A stretch of DNA of 52,618 nt from Acidimicrobiia bacterium (GCA_035948415.1 DASZJD010000102.1:1-52618); one strand, 5' to 3'. Shown: positions 34,758 to 43,844, counted from the first letter of the stretch. Numbers and translations are program-made. The notes: a model not told the origin generated them from the letters alone.

Positions 34758-34990
34758 AGGTTCACGACGGGGCAGGTGAAGGTGCGCGTGATGCCGTCCA
34801 CGGCCTGGATCTGGGAGACCACCAGCTTGCCGAGGTCGTCGAGGCTCGGGGCCTCGGTGCGGACGATCACGTCGTACGGCCCCGTCACGTCGTCGGCCGC
34901 GACCACCCCGCCGATGCCCCGGACCGCGTCGGCGACGCGGGCGGCCTTCCCGACCTCGGTCTGGATGAGCACGTAGGCGGTGATGGCCAT
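34754..34990 (-). CDS. Stand-alone Lrp/AsnC ligand-binding (RAM) domain protein
   Basis: 78 aa from ATG 34990 with a strong Shine-Dalgarno (AAGGGGGA). It consists only of the alpha/beta RAM domain (MAITAYVLIQTEVGKAARVADAV, GPYDVIVRTEA, VDGITRTFTCPVV) and lacks the DNA-binding helix-turn-helix of full Lrp proteins. Such proteins form decamer-like rings that bind small molecules such as amino acids. A TACGAT box on the minus strand (35023-35018) gives a leader of about 20 nt. It ends over the ddl stop. Confidence 0.85.
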   Translation of the reverse strand: MAITAYVLIQTEVGKAARVADAVRGIGGVVAADDVTGPYDVIVRTEAPSLDDLGKLVVSQIQAVDGITRTFTCPVVNL

Positions 34991-35017
34991 GCGGGTCCCC
35001 CTTGGCGTGGTGCCGGG

Positions 35018-35023
35018 ATCGTA
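35018..35023 (-). promoter_or_regulatory. -10 box (TACGAT) of the RAM-domain gene
   Basis: Minus-strand TACGAT giving a predicted start near 35011 and a ~20-nt leader carrying the Shine-Dalgarno. It abuts the start of the divergent phosphoribosyltransferase gene (GTG 35024/35027). Confidence 0.4.
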
Positions 35024-35026
35024 GTG

Positions 35027-35662
35027 GTGGACCGCGGATCCGTCTTCGCCGACCGCGTCGACGCCGGGCGTCGGCTCGCCGACGCGCTCCGCGACCGCGA
35101 GCTCGGCGACCGGGTCGTGGCCGGCATCCCGCGCGGCGGCGTCGTGGTGGCGGCCGAGGTGGCCCGGGCGCTCGGGGCGCCGCTGCGGGCGGTGGTGGCC
35201 CGCAAGGTCGGTGCGCCCGGCCACGCCGAGCTGGCCGTCGGCGCCGTCGGCCCCGACGGGGTGGCCGTGATCGACGAGCAGCTCGTGCGCCGGGTCGGCG
35301 CCACCGCGGACTTCATGGAGCGGGCCGTGGCCGCGGCCCGGGCCGAGGTCGACGCGCGTGTCGCCGCCCTGCCCGGCGTGCTCCGCCGCGCCGACGCCGC
35401 CGGGCGCACCGTCGTGGTGGTCGACGACGGGGTGGCGACCGGCGCCACCGCCGCCGCCGTGGGCCGGTGGCTGGCGACCACCGACGCGGCGCGGCGGCTG
35501 CTGGCCCTGCCGGTCGGGCCGCCCGAGACCCTCGCCGCGCTGCGCCGCGACTACGACGAGGTCGTGGCCGTCCAGACGCCGTCGTTCTTCGTCGCCGTCG
35601 GCCAGTGGTACCGCGACTTCGCCCAGGTGACCGACGAGGAGGTGGCGCGGCTCCTCGGGTGA
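35027..35662 (+). CDS. Type I phosphoribosyltransferase family protein
   Basis: 211 aa from GTG 35027 (GTG 35024 is one codon earlier). The PRPP-binding loop is VVVVDDGVATGATAAAV near 126-142. Other family features are VVAGIPRGGVVVAAEVARALGAPLRAVVARKVGAPGH and the ending VQTPSFFVAVGQWYRDFAQVTDEEV. This is the stand-alone family often annotated simply as phosphoribosyltransferase; substrate unknown and not a clear purine or pyrimidine salvage enzyme. It is divergent from the RAM-domain gene and its 3' end nearly meets pckG (4 bp). Confidence 0.87.
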   Translation: MDRGSVFADRVDAGRRLADALRDRELGDRVVAGIPRGGVVVAAEVARALGAPLRAVVARKVGAPGHAELAVGAVGPDGVAVIDEQLVRRVGATADFMERAVAAARAEVDARVAALPGVLRRADAAGRTVVVVDDGVATGATAAAVGRWLATTDAARRLLALPVGPPETLAALRRDYDEVVAVQTPSFFVAVGQWYRDFAQVTDEEVARLLG

Positions 35663-35666
35663 GCGG

Positions 35667-37481
35667 CTACTCGGCGCCGAGGCGACGCTCGAGCGCGGCC
35701 AGCTCGTCCCACAGCGCCGCCGGCAGCCGGTCGCCGAAGCGCTCGAAGTGGGCGCGGATGGTCGGCAGCTCGCGCCGCCACGCCTCGGCGTCGACCGCGA
35801 GCGCCTCGCCGGCTCGGGCCCGGGCGGCGGCGTCGAGGCCCTCGAGGTTCAGGTCCTCGGGCCGGGGCACGGCCCCGATCGGCGTCTCGGCGGCGCCGGC
35901 CTCGCCCTCGAGCCGGCGGCAGATCCAGTCGAGCACCCGGGCGTTGTCGCCGAAGCCGGGCCACAGGAAGCTCCCGTCGGCGTCCTTGCGGAACCAGTTC
36001 ACCGCGTAGATGCGGGGCAGCCGGCTCTCGTCGGTGCGCTCCGGCATCGACAGCCAGTGGGCGAAGTAGTCGCCCATGTGGTAGCCGCAGAAGGGCAGCA
36101 TCGCGAACGGGTCGCGTCGCAGCTCGCCGAGGCCGCCGACGGCGGCGGCGGTCTTCTCGGAGCCCATGGTGCTGGCGACGAAGACGCCGTGCTGCCAGCC
36201 CCGGGACTCGGCGACGAGCGGGACCGTGCCCGCCCGCCGGCCGCCGAACAGGAAGGCCGAGATCGGCACGCCGGCGACGTCGTCGTACTCGGGGGCCAGG
36301 ACCGGGCACTCGTCGAGCGGGACGCAGAAGCGGGCGTTCGGGTGGGCGGCGGTCCGGTCGGCCGCCGGCGTCCAGTCCTGGCGGCGCCAGTCGGTGGCGT
36401 GCTCGGGCGGCTCGCCGTCCATGCCCTCCCACCACACGTCGCCGTCGTCGGTGAGGGCGGTGTTGGTGAAGATGGTGTTGCGGGCCACCGTGCGCACCCC
36501 GTTCGGGTTCGTGCGCCGGTTCGTGCCCGGCGCGACGCCGAAGAAGCCGTACTCGGGGTTGATGGCGTAGAGCCGGCCGTCGGCGCCGAACTTCATCCAG
36601 GCGATGTCGTCGCCGACGCACTCGGCCCGCCAGCCGGGGAGGCTCGGGACCATGAGGGCCAGGTTCGTCTTGCCGCACGCGGACGGGAACGCCCCCGCGA
36701 TGTAGTAGACGGCGCCGCTCGGGGCGGTGAGCTTGAGGATGAGCATGTGCTCGGCGAGCCAGCCCTCGTCGCGGGCGATGACCGAGGCGATGCGCAGCGC
36801 GAAGCACTTCTTCCCGAGCAGCGCGTTGCCGCCGTACCCGGAGCCGTACGACCAGATCTCGCGGGTCTCCGGGAAGTGCACGATCCACTTCTCGTCCGGG
36901 TTGCACGGCCAGACGTCGTCGGCCTGGCCCGGGGCGAGGGGGGCGCCGAGGGAGTGCATGCAGGGCACGAAGGCCCCGTCGTCGCCGAGGACGTCGAGGG
37001 CGCCCTTGCCGGCCCGCGTCATCACGACCATCGAGGCGGCGACGTAGGCCGAGTCGGTGATCTCCACGCCGATGTAGGAGAGGGGCGAGCCGAGCGGCCC
37101 CATGCTGAACGGCACCACGTACATGGTCCGGCCCCGCATGCAGCCTTTGAACAGCCGCTCGAGCCGGCCCCGCATCTCGGCCGGGTCCGTCCAGTGGTTC
37201 GTGGGGCCGGCGTCGGCCTCCCGCTCCGAGCAGATGAAGGTGCGGTCCTCGACCCGGGCCACGTCGCTCGGGTCGGTGCTGGCCCAGAAGGAGCCGGGCC
37301 GGCGGGCGGCGTCGAGCTCGACGAAGGTGCCGGCGTCGACGAGGGTCCGGCACAGCTGCTCGTACTCGGCCCGGGACCCGTCGCACCAGTGGACGGCGTC
37401 CGGCTCGCAGCGCTCCGCCATGGCCTCGACCCAGCGCAGCAGACCCACGTGCCGGGTCGGTGCGTCCACCACGGCTGACAC
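35667..37481 (-). CDS. pckG: Phosphoenolpyruvate carboxykinase (GTP)
   Basis: 604 aa from GTG 37481, chosen because CGAGGAG lies 9 nt upstream and the length matches GTP-PEPCKs (about 605); the frame opens earlier at 37565. It converts oxaloacetate to PEP with GTP, linking the TCA cycle to gluconeogenesis. Landmarks: [25 protein letters not shown], the kinase-1a loop [15 protein letters not shown] with the reactive cysteine C269, [25 protein letters not shown] and [21 protein letters not shown] -10 (37521-37516, minus) gives a leader of ~28 nt. Divergent from the GlsB-like gene. Confidence 0.95.
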   Translation of the reverse strand: MSAVVDAPTRHVGLLRWVEAMAERCEPDAVHWCDGSRAEYEQLCRTLVDAGTFVELDAARRPGSFWASTDPSDVARVEDRTFICSEREADAGPTNHWTDPAEMRGRLERLFKGCMRGRTMYVVPFSMGPLGSPLSYIGVEITDSAYVAASMVVMTRAGKGALDVLGDDGAFVPCMHSLGAPLAPGQADDVWPCNPDEKWIVHFPETREIWSYGSGYGGNALLGKKCFALRIASVIARDEGWLAEHMLILKLTAPSGAVYYIAGAFPSACGKTNLALMVPSLPGWRAECVGDDIAWMKFGADGRLYAINPEYGFFGVAPGTNRRTNPNGVRTVARNTIFTNTALTDDGDVWWEGMDGEPPEHATDWRRQDWTPAADRTAAHPNARFCVPLDECPVLAPEYDDVAGVPISAFLFGGRRAGTVPLVAESRGWQHGVFVASTMGSEKTAAAVGGLGELRRDPFAMLPFCGYHMGDYFAHWLSMPERTDESRLPRIYAVNWFRKDADGSFLWPGFGDNARVLDWICRRLEGEAGAAETPIGAVPRPEDLNLEGLDAAARARAGEALAVDAEAWRRELPTIRAHFERFGDRLPAALWDELAALERRLGAE

Positions 37482-37515
37482 GACGACGGGCTCCTCGGAT
37501 GGGAACGGGGGATCG

Positions 37516-37521
37516 AGTCTA
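37516..37521 (-). promoter_or_regulatory. -10 box (TAGACT) of pckG
   Basis: Minus-strand TAGACT about 34 nt before GTG 37481, compatible with a Shine-Dalgarno-led transcript. No -35 recognised. Confidence 0.35.
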
Positions 37522-37555
37522 CAAGTGGGCCCGCCGGGCCGCCCGAAGCGGGGCG

Positions 37556-37561
37556 TACGCT
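37556..37561 (+). promoter_or_regulatory. -10 box (TACGCT) of the GlsB/YeaQ gene
   Basis: TACGCT ends 9 nt before GTG 37571, a near-leaderless arrangement. Confidence 0.35.
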
Positions 37562-37570
37562 CCACGATTC

Positions 37571-37831
37571 GTGAGCTGGCTGTCGTGGATCGTCGTGGGC
37601 TTCGTCGCCGGGCTCCTCGCCAGGGTGGCGACCGGGCGGCGCCTCGGCTGCCTCGGCACCGTTGCGCTCGGGGTGGTGGGCGGGATCGTCGGCGGCGCGC
37701 TCTTCAAGGCCGCCGGCGGCGAGAGCATCAACCGGTTCTCGCTGTACTCGATCCTCGTCGCGTTCGTCGGCGCCACCGTCCTGCTGTTCCTGTGGGGCCT
37801 CGTCCGCGGGCCGCGGGCCCGCGACCGGTAG
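37571..37831 (+). CDS. GlsB/YeaQ/YmgE family membrane protein
   Basis: 86 aa from GTG. Three transmembrane helices: [38 protein letters not shown] and [19 protein letters not shown]. The opening [13 protein letters not shown] and the Gly-rich G.VGGIVGG helix are the family signature ('transglycosylase-associated', a stress-linked small membrane protein family of unknown biochemical function). Divergent from pckG, monocistronic. Confidence 0.85.
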   Translation: MSWLSWIVVGFVAGLLARVATGRRLGCLGTVALGVVGGIVGGALFKAAGGESINRFSLYSILVAFVGATVLLFLWGLVRGPRARDR

Positions 37832-37864
37832 CGACGCGACCGCGCGCGGGTCGCCGCCGGGCGG

Positions 37865-38092
37865 TCAGACCTCGGCGGTGGGGAGCCCCAGGTCGGGCTC
37901 GGCGCCGATCCGCACCCGGGTCACCCGGCCCTCGCCGTCGAGCTCGAAGTTCACGCGCTGGCCCTGGCGCAGCATCCGGAACAGCGAGCCGGCCAGCGCG
38001 TCGGGGGCGAGGACCAGCTCGGCCCGGTCGCTGTCCCGGACGACGAGCCCCTCGCCGGTCTGCGGGTCGTAGATCCGGACCACGCCCTGCAT
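37865..38092 (-). CDS. Atypical cold-shock-domain-like small protein
   Basis: 75 aa. The pattern GVVRIYDPQTGEGLVVRDSD...AELVLAPDALAG..FRMLRQGQRVNFELDGEGRVTRVRIG follows the five-strand cold-shock/OB layout (G-x-V, D-x-x-x-G-x-G, GQ-V-F). The aromatic residues of the RNP1 and RNP2 motifs (FGFI, VFVHF) are replaced (EGLVV, ELVLAP), so canonical single-strand nucleic-acid stacking is probably lost. The ATG overlaps the rpmB stop by one base (TGATG), showing tight translational coupling to ribosomal protein L28. Function unknown. Confidence 0.7.
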   Translation of the reverse strand: MQGVVRIYDPQTGEGLVVRDSDRAELVLAPDALAGSLFRMLRQGQRVNFELDGEGRVTRVRIGAEPDLGLPTAEV

Positions 38093-38280
38093 CAGGGCTT
38101 CTGGACCTTGCCCGCCTTCAGGCACGAGGTGCAGACGTGGATGCGCTTCGGCGTGCCGTTCACGATCGCGCGCACCCGCTGCACGTTCGGGTTCCAGCGC
38201 CGCTTCGTGCGCCGGTGCGAGTGGCTGAGGCGCATGCCGAACCGCGGCGCCTTGCCGCAGACGTCGCACACCGATGCCAT
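38092..38280 (-). CDS. rpmB: 50S ribosomal protein L28 (zinc-binding form)
   Basis: 62 aa. It starts [22 protein letters not shown] and continues [19 protein letters not shown], with a final [12 protein letters not shown]. Two CxxC pairs (CDVC, CTSC) make this the zinc-containing (C+) form. The ATG is preceded by GGAG at a short distance. An 18-bp near-palindrome (38294-38311) spans the predicted start of transcription. It is the first gene of a two-gene minus-strand unit with the cold-shock-like gene, divergent from fakA. Confidence 0.95.
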   Translation of the reverse strand: MASVCDVCGKAPRFGMRLSHSHRRTKRRWNPNVQRVRAIVNGTPKRIHVCTSCLKAGKVQKP

Positions 38281-38293
38281 CACGCGCTCCAGG

Positions 38294-38311
38294 GTCGAGG
38301 GGGCCCTCGAC
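38294..38311. promoter_or_regulatory. 18-bp near-palindrome at the rpmB promoter
   Basis: GTCGAGGG-GG-CCCTCGAC has 8-bp perfect arms around 2 bp. It overlaps the downstream edge of a minus-strand TATCGT -10 box (38315-38310) and the predicted rpmB start (~38303). It could be an operator or, in RNA, a short 5' hairpin. Confidence 0.45.
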
Positions 38312-38351
38312 GATAGCCGCGTCCGTCGGCGAACCGCGAAGCATGCGCCGC

Positions 38352-38357
38352 TACCAT
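38352..38357 (+). promoter_or_regulatory. -10 box (TACCAT) of fakA
   Basis: TACCAT ends 8 nt before GTG 38366. It is a likely leaderless start for the long plus-strand gene run. Confidence 0.45.
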
Positions 38358-38365
38358 CCGCCGGA

Positions 38366-40003
38366 GTGCAGCCCTCCACGGTGCTCGACGACCTCGACGG
38401 GGCCGCCTGGGCCCGCGTCGTCACCACCTACCGCGACGCGCTGCGCGCCCACCAGGAGGAGCTGAACCGGCTCAACGTCTACCCGGTGCCCGACGGCGAC
38501 ACGGGCACGAACATGACCCTGACGGTCGAGTCGGTGGTGGCCGAGCTCGGCGACGCGCGCCGCATGGACGACGTCTGCCAGGCCGTCGCCCACGGGTCGC
38601 TGATGGGCGCCCGCGGCAACTCGGGCGTGATCCTCTCCCAGATCCTGCGCGGCCTCGCCGACGGGTTCCGGGACCGCAAGGTCGTGACCGTCGACGACCT
38701 CGTGGCCGCGCTCCGGCGGGCGTCCGACGCCGCCTACCAGGCCGTGGTGCGCCCGGTCGAGGGCACGATCCTCACCGTGAGCCGAGCCGCCGCCGAGGCC
38801 GCCGAGGCCGCGCGCGCCAACGGGGCCGCGACGCTCGACGCCGTGCTCGAGGCGGTGGAGGCCGCCGCCCGCGACGCCGTCGACCGCACCCCCGAGCTGC
38901 TGCCGGTGCTGAAGGACGCCGGCGTCGTCGACGCCGGCGGCCGCGGCTTCGCCCTGCTCGTCGAGGCCTTCCTCCACGTCGTCGACGGGCGGCCGGTGCC
39001 CGAGCCGGAGCCGGTCGCGACCCCCGCCGCGGTCGCGGCCCACCAGCGCGGCGAGGACGTGCACCCGCTCCGCTACGAGGTCATGTACCTGCTCACCGCG
39101 GAGGACCGGACCATCCCGGGGTTCAAGGACGCCTGGGACGCGATCGGCGACTCGATCGTCGTCGTCGGTGGCGACGGCACCTGGAACTGCCACGTGCACA
39201 CGAACGACGTCGGCGCCGCCATCGAGGCCGGCATCGAGGCCGGGCGGCCGTGGAAGATCCGCGTGACCGACCTCGCCGAGCAGGTCGAGGAGGAGCACTG
39301 GGTCCGTCAGGCCGCCGAGGCGGCCGAGCGGGCCCTCGCCCGGTCGGTGCCGACGGCGGTGGTGGCGGTGGCGGTCGGGGAGGGGATCGGTCGGCTGCTG
39401 CGCAGCGTCGGCGTGCAGGCCGTCGTCGCCGGCGGGCAGTCGATGAACCCGTCGACGGCCCAGATCCTCAGCGCCGTCGACAGCGTCGACGCCGAAGGCG
39501 TCGTGGTCCTGCCGAACAACAAGAACATCGTCGCCGTCGCCCAGCAGGTCGACGCCCTGTCGAAGCACCGGGTCGAGGTGGTGGAGACCCGCTCGGTCGT
39601 GGAGGCGCTGGCCGCGCTCGTGTCCTACGACCCGGACGCGGACCTCGACACGAACGCGCGGGCGATGACCGAGGCGGCCGGCCGGGTCCGGGCCGGCGAG
39701 GTCACCCGGGCCGTGCGCGACAGCGTGGGCCCGAACGGGCCGATCGCGCGCGGCGACTGGATCGCGCTCGCGGACGGGGGCATCTGCGCCGTCGCCCCGT
39801 CGGCGGTGGAGGCCGCGGTCGCGCTCGTCGAGCACCTCGTCGACGCCGACAGCGAGCTCGTCACCGTGCTCGTCGGCGCCGACGCCCGACCCGGTGACAC
39901 CGACCGCCTCCGGGACTGCGTGGGGCTGGCCTGCCCCCACGTCGAGCTCGAGGTGCACGAGGGCGACCAGCCGCTCTACCCGTACCTCATCGGCGTCGAG
40001 TAG
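38366..40003 (+). CDS. fakA: DAK2/DegV-linked fatty acid kinase subunit (FakA/YloV-like)
   Basis: 545 aa from GTG 38366. The N-terminal DhaL-type nucleotide-binding domain has [15 protein letters not shown] (Mg-binding aspartates, 37-50), [17 protein letters not shown] (~76-92) and [12 protein letters not shown]. The middle and C-terminal parts ([57 protein letters not shown]) are the conserved YloV/FakA domains. FakA phosphorylates FakB-bound fatty acids to acyl-phosphates, which enter phospholipid synthesis beside PlsX (encoded 4.5 kb downstream). FakB is not in the window. It is followed 3 bp on by recG. Confidence 0.9.
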   Translation: MQPSTVLDDLDGAAWARVVTTYRDALRAHQEELNRLNVYPVPDGDTGTNMTLTVESVVAELGDARRMDDVCQAVAHGSLMGARGNSGVILSQILRGLADGFRDRKVVTVDDLVAALRRASDAAYQAVVRPVEGTILTVSRAAAEAAEAARANGAATLDAVLEAVEAAARDAVDRTPELLPVLKDAGVVDAGGRGFALLVEAFLHVVDGRPVPEPEPVATPAAVAAHQRGEDVHPLRYEVMYLLTAEDRTIPGFKDAWDAIGDSIVVVGGDGTWNCHVHTNDVGAAIEAGIEAGRPWKIRVTDLAEQVEEEHWVRQAAEAAERALARSVPTAVVAVAVGEGIGRLLRSVGVQAVVAGGQSMNPSTAQILSAVDSVDAEGVVVLPNNKNIVAVAQQVDALSKHRVEVVETRSVVEALAALVSYDPDADLDTNARAMTEAAGRVRAGEVTRAVRDSVGPNGPIARGDWIALADGGICAVAPSAVEAAVALVEHLVDADSELVTVLVGADARPGDTDRLRDCVGLACPHVELEVHEGDQPLYPYLIGVE

Positions 40004-40006
40004 CGC

Positions 40007-42145
40007 GTGCCCGAGCAGTCGGGCCTGACCCTGCGCGAGCTGCGCGACAAGCCGGTGGGCGCGCTGCGGGCGGTCGGCGCCCGGCTCGAGGCCCAGCTGG
40101 CCGAGCTCGGGATCACGACCGTCCTCGACCTCCTCGAGCACTACCCGCGCCGGTACCACGACCGCACCACGGTGGCCGACATCGCCAACCTGGCCCTCGG
40201 CCAGGAGGCGACGGTGACCGGCGAGCTGAAGCGGGTCACGGTGCGGCGGCCCCGAAAGGGTCGGCCCATCGTCGAGCTCGAGCTCTTCGACGGCACCTCG
40301 TACCTGCGGCTCACGTTCTTCAACCAGGAGTACCGGGCCCGTCTCGAGGCCGGCACCGAGGTGTCGGTGTTCGGCCGGGTCGAGCTCTACCGGGGCCGGC
40401 GTCAGATGGTGAACCCGGCCCTCGACGTGCTCGGCCGCCACGGGGAGGCGACGACCGGGGTGCTGCTGCCGGTGTACCCGCAGTCGGGGAAGGCCGGGAT
40501 CCACAGCTGGCAGCTGCGGCGGCTCGTCGCCCAGGCCCTCGAGCGCACCCGGCCCCGCGGGTTCGCCGACCCGCTCGACGACGAGCTCCGGCGAGCCCGG
40601 GGCCTCCTCGACCGGACCGCCGCCTACTGGGGCATCCACCAGCCCGCCACCCTCGACGAGGCGCGGACGGCCCGGGAGCGGCTGGCCTTCGACGAGTTCC
40701 TGCGCATCCAGGTCCGCCTCGTCGTCCACCGCCGCGCCATCGAGGGCGAGCGCACCGGCATCGAGCACCAGGTGGACGGGCCGCTCCTCGACGCCTTCCT
40801 CGCCCACCTCCCGTTCGCGCTCACCGGGTCGCAGCGGCGGGCCGTCGCCGACATCGGCGACGACCTGGCCGCACCGGCGCCGATGCACCGGCTCCTCCAG
40901 GGCGAGGTCGGCTCGGGCAAGACCGTGGTCGCCCTCGCCGCCCTGCTCGTCGCGGTGCAGGGCGGCTACCAGGGGGCGTTCCTCGCCCCGACCGAGGTGC
41001 TCGCCGAGCAACACGAGCTCACGCTGCGGTCGCTCGTCGACGGGCTGACGGTGCCGGCGCCCGGGAGCCTGCTCGGCGACCGGCCGGTGCGCGTCGCGCT
41101 CCTCACCGGCCGCACCCCCGGTGCCGACCGTCGTCGCCTCGACGAGGGGCTCCAGCGCGGGGAGGTCGACATCGTCGTCGGCACCCACGCGCTGCTCGAG
41201 GAGGGGGTGTCGTTCCCGCGTCTCGGGGTGGCGGTCATCGACGAGCAGCACCGCTTCGGCGTCGAGCAGCGCGACGTGCTGCGCGGCAAGGGCGACGACC
41301 CGGACGTGCTCGTCATGACGGCGACGCCGATCCCGCGCACCGCCGCCATGCTCCTCTACGGCGACCTCGACAAGTCGGAGCTGCGCGAGCTGCCGGCGGG
41401 CCGGGCGCCGGTGGACACCGAGCTCGTCGGGCCGAGCCCGCTCGAGCGGACCGGGGTCTACGACCGGCTCCGGCGCGAGGTCGCCGCGGGCCGCCAGGCC
41501 TACGTGGTGTGCCCGCTCGTCGAGGGCTCGGACCGGGTCGTCGCTACCGCCGCCACCGCCGAGTACGAGCGCCTGGGGCGCGAGGAGCTCGCCGGGCTGC
41601 GGCTCGGGCTCCTGCACGGCCAGCTCCCGGCGGGCGACAAGGAGGAGGTCATGCGCCGCTTCCGGGCCCGGGACCTCGACGTGCTCGTCGCCACGACCGT
41701 CATCGAGGTCGGCGTCGACGTGCCGAACGCCACCGTCATGGTCGTCGAGGACGCCGACCGGTTCGGGCTCCTCCAGCTGCACCAGCTCCGGGGCCGCATC
41801 GGGCGGGGCGCCCACCGCTCCTGCTGCTTCCTGCTCGCCGACCCGAGCACCCCCGAGGGCCAGGCCCGGCTCGAGGCCATGCGCGGCACGACCGACGGCT
41901 TCGAGCTGGCCGAGCGCGACCTCGAGATCCGCGGCGCCGGCGCCGTGTTCGGCGAGCGGCAGTCCGGGTTCAGCGACCTGAAGCTCGGTCGGCTGCCCCG
42001 GGACGAGCCCGTCGTCGTCGAGGCCCGCGCCGCCGCCGAGCGGATCCTCGACCTCGACCCGAGCCTGGCCGGCCACGACGCCCTGCGCGACGAGTTCGAG
42101 GACCTCTACCCCGAGGACGCCGCCGAGTTCCTCTTCAAGAGCTGA
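40007..42145 (+). CDS. recG: ATP-dependent DNA helicase RecG
   Basis: 712 aa from GTG. The N-terminal wedge/OB domain has LEHYPRRYHDRT and VELELFDGTSYLRLTFFNQ. Then come the SF2 motifs: FALTGSQRRAV, Walker A GEVGSGKT (299-306), LAPTEVLAEQH, VGTHALLEEG, DEQH (412-415, DEQHRFGVEQR), VMTATPIPRT, TTVIEVGVDVPNATVMVVE and LHQLRGRIGRG. The TRG-type C terminus follows. It remodels stalled replication forks and Holliday junctions. The stop overlaps rsmD (TGATG). Confidence 0.96.
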   Translation: MPEQSGLTLRELRDKPVGALRAVGARLEAQLAELGITTVLDLLEHYPRRYHDRTTVADIANLALGQEATVTGELKRVTVRRPRKGRPIVELELFDGTSYLRLTFFNQEYRARLEAGTEVSVFGRVELYRGRRQMVNPALDVLGRHGEATTGVLLPVYPQSGKAGIHSWQLRRLVAQALERTRPRGFADPLDDELRRARGLLDRTAAYWGIHQPATLDEARTARERLAFDEFLRIQVRLVVHRRAIEGERTGIEHQVDGPLLDAFLAHLPFALTGSQRRAVADIGDDLAAPAPMHRLLQGEVGSGKTVVALAALLVAVQGGYQGAFLAPTEVLAEQHELTLRSLVDGLTVPAPGSLLGDRPVRVALLTGRTPGADRRRLDEGLQRGEVDIVVGTHALLEEGVSFPRLGVAVIDEQHRFGVEQRDVLRGKGDDPDVLVMTATPIPRTAAMLLYGDLDKSELRELPAGRAPVDTELVGPSPLERTGVYDRLRREVAAGRQAYVVCPLVEGSDRVVATAATAEYERLGREELAGLRLGLLHGQLPAGDKEEVMRRFRARDLDVLVATTVIEVGVDVPNATVMVVEDADRFGLLQLHQLRGRIGRGAHRSCCFLLADPSTPEGQARLEAMRGTTDGFELAERDLEIRGAGAVFGERQSGFSDLKLGRLPRDEPVVVEARAAAERILDLDPSLAGHDALRDEFEDLYPEDAAEFLFKS

Positions 42146-42714
42146 TGGCCCGGCCGCGGCTCCGCGTCGTCGCCGGCGAGGCGCGCGGTCGCCGGCTCGT
42201 GGCGCCGCCCGACGCCCGGCCCACCGCGGCGCGCGTCCGCGAGGCGCTCTTCGGCGCCCTCGGCGACGCCGTCGTCGACGCGCACGTCCTCGACCTCTAC
42301 GCCGGCAGCGGCGCCCTCACGGTCGAGGCGCTCTCGCGCGGCGCCGCGGTCGCGGTGCTCGTCGACCGGGACCGGGCCGCGGTCGACGCCTGCCGACGGA
42401 ACCTGGAGACGACGGGCTACACGGACCGGGCCCGCGTCGAGGCGGCCGACGTCGAGCGCGTCGTGGCCGCGCCGCCGCCGCCCGAGGCGCCCTTCGACCT
42501 CGTGCTCTGCGACCCGCCGTACGGCCGCGCCGAGGCGCTCGGGTCGGTGCTCGCGGCCCTCGGCCGCCCGGGCTGGCTGACCGCCGGCGCCCGGCTCGTG
42601 CTCGAGACCGCGACCGGCGTCGACCCAGCGGTCCCGCCCGGCTTCGACGTCCGGTCACGGCGCACCTACGGGGATACGCTCCTCACGACCGTCGGTCCCG
42701 TCCGCAGTCCCTGA
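42145..42714 (+). CDS. rsmD: 16S rRNA (guanine966-N2)-methyltransferase
   Basis: 189 aa. Starts RLRVVAGEARGRRLVAPP, then RPTAARVREALFGAL, SAM motif I VLDLYAGSGALTVEALSRGA and the catalytic CDPPYG (a DPPY-type motif). This is the complete RsmD signature for methylating G966 of 16S rRNA. The ATG overlaps the recG stop by one base. It is followed by coaD 12 bp later, the usual bacterial pair. Confidence 0.93.
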   Translation: MARPRLRVVAGEARGRRLVAPPDARPTAARVREALFGALGDAVVDAHVLDLYAGSGALTVEALSRGAAVAVLVDRDRAAVDACRRNLETTGYTDRARVEAADVERVVAAPPPPEAPFDLVLCDPPYGRAEALGSVLAALGRPGWLTAGARLVLETATGVDPAVPPGFDVRSRRTYGDTLLTTVGPVRSP

Positions 42715-42726
42715 GGAGCCGTCCGC

Positions 42727-43215
42727 GTGGCCACCGCGCTCTGCCCGGGTTCCTTCGACCCGGTCACCAACGGACACCTCGACATCATCGAGCGCACCGC
42801 GCGCCACTTCGACGACGTCATCGTGGCCGTGATCCGCAACCCCCAGAAGTCCCAGTCCCTGTTCACGCTGGCGGAGCGCCAGGAGATGCTCCACGAGGTC
42901 ACCGCGCACCTCTCGAACATCCGGATCGAGTTCTTCAAGGGCCTGCTCGTCGACTTCGCCAAGGACCACGGCGGCGAAGCCATCGTGAAGGGGCTGCGCG
43001 CGGTGTCGGACTTCGACTACGAGCTGCAGATGGCGCAGATGAACCAGTCGCTCTCGGGCATCGACACCTTCTTCATCTCGACCAGCCCCCAGTACTCGTT
43101 CCTGTCCTCGAGCCTCGTGCGGGAGGTGGCGCGCTACGGCGGCGACGTCTCGAGCATGGTCCCGCCGATCGTCGCCAAGCGCCTGGCCGAGCGCTTCGGC
43201 GGCGGGACGGGATGA
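42727..43215 (+). CDS. coaD: Phosphopantetheine adenylyltransferase
   Basis: 162 aa from GTG with AGGAG 8 nt upstream. It starts ATALCPGSFDPVTNGHLDIIERTARHFDDVIVAV, including the nucleotidyltransferase TxGH motif (TNGH). KGLRAVSDFDYELQMAQMN and STSPQYSFLSSSLVREVARYGGDV follow. It converts 4'-phosphopantetheine to dephospho-CoA in CoA biosynthesis. The stop overlaps the next gene by 4 bp (ATGA). Confidence 0.96.
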   Translation: MATALCPGSFDPVTNGHLDIIERTARHFDDVIVAVIRNPQKSQSLFTLAERQEMLHEVTAHLSNIRIEFFKGLLVDFAKDHGGEAIVKGLRAVSDFDYELQMAQMNQSLSGIDTFFISTSPQYSFLSSSLVREVARYGGDVSSMVPPIVAKRLAERFGGGTG

Positions 43216-43766
43216 GCGAGGCCGAGGCCCGCCACCTCGAGGGGGCGCTCCAGCACCTCCGCGACATGATCGAGACCGCTCGGACCATGCCGATGTCGGC
43301 CTCGGTGCTCGTGAACCGCGACGAGGCCATGGAGCTCGTCGACCGGGCGCTCCAGAACCTGCCCGCCGAGCTCCGCCACGCCCGCTGGCTCCTGAAGGAG
43401 CGCCAGGAGTACCTGGAGCAGGCCAAGCGCGAGGCCGAGGGGCTCCTCGACTCGGCCCGGGTCCAGGCCGAGCGGATGGTGGAGCGCAGCGACATCGTGC
43501 GGGAGGCCCGCAACCGGGCCCAGCAGATCATCGTCGACGCCGAGGCCGAGGGGCGTCGCCTCCAGCACGCGGCCGAGGACTACGTCGACCAGCGGCTCGC
43601 GACCCTCGAGGGCCTCCTCGACCGGACCGCGGCCGGGGTCCGGAAGGGGCGGGAGCGCCTGGCCGTCGACCTGCCCGAGGAGGACGAGGGCGAGGAGGCC
43701 GAGGAGGAGGTCCCGGTGTTCGACCAGGACCAGACCGGCCCCGCCACCGCCCCACCCCCCGGCTGA
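43212..43766 (+). CDS. SepIVA-like coiled-coil (DivIVA-type) protein
   Basis: 184 aa. Short N-terminal segment (ALQHLRDMIETARTMPMSASVLVNRDEAMELVDRAL), then a long coiled coil rich in Glu/Arg/Ala (about 60-145: RQEYLEQAKREAEGLLDSA, NRAQQIIVDAEAEGRRL), then a strongly acidic tail (EEDEGEEAEEE). Proteins of this layout at this locus (between coaD and yceD-rpmF-rnc) include mycobacterial SepIVA (Rv2927c), a divisome/elongation organiser, and are often misannotated as ATP synthase F0 subunit B. Assignment rests on architecture and context. Confidence 0.7.
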   Translation: MSEAEARHLEGALQHLRDMIETARTMPMSASVLVNRDEAMELVDRALQNLPAELRHARWLLKERQEYLEQAKREAEGLLDSARVQAERMVERSDIVREARNRAQQIIVDAEAEGRRLQHAAEDYVDQRLATLEGLLDRTAAGVRKGRERLAVDLPEEDEGEEAEEEVPVFDQDQTGPATAPPPG

Positions 43767-43838
43767 CCCCGCCCTGAACGCTCCCTGAACCCCCCAAAGG
43801 GCGCGATTCGCCCATCGGAGGCGCGACGGCGCCGCTGG

Positions 43839-43844
43839 TATCCT
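43839..43844 (+). promoter_or_regulatory. Possible internal -10 (TATCCT) upstream of yceD
   Basis: TATCCT lies 32 nt before ATG 43877, within the 110-bp gap after the SepIVA-like gene, the widest gap in the run. No -35. A small hairpin (GGGCG/CGCCC, near 43800-43814) lies upstream. Confidence 0.25.

Noticed and set aside
38351-42076. 1241-codon minus-strand open frame
   Set aside because: Antisense shadow of fakA and recG, both with complete motifs on the plus strand.
43212-43766. ATP synthase F0 subunit B annotation
   Set aside because: No membrane helix and no other ATP synthase genes nearby; the coiled coil plus locus fits a SepIVA-like protein.
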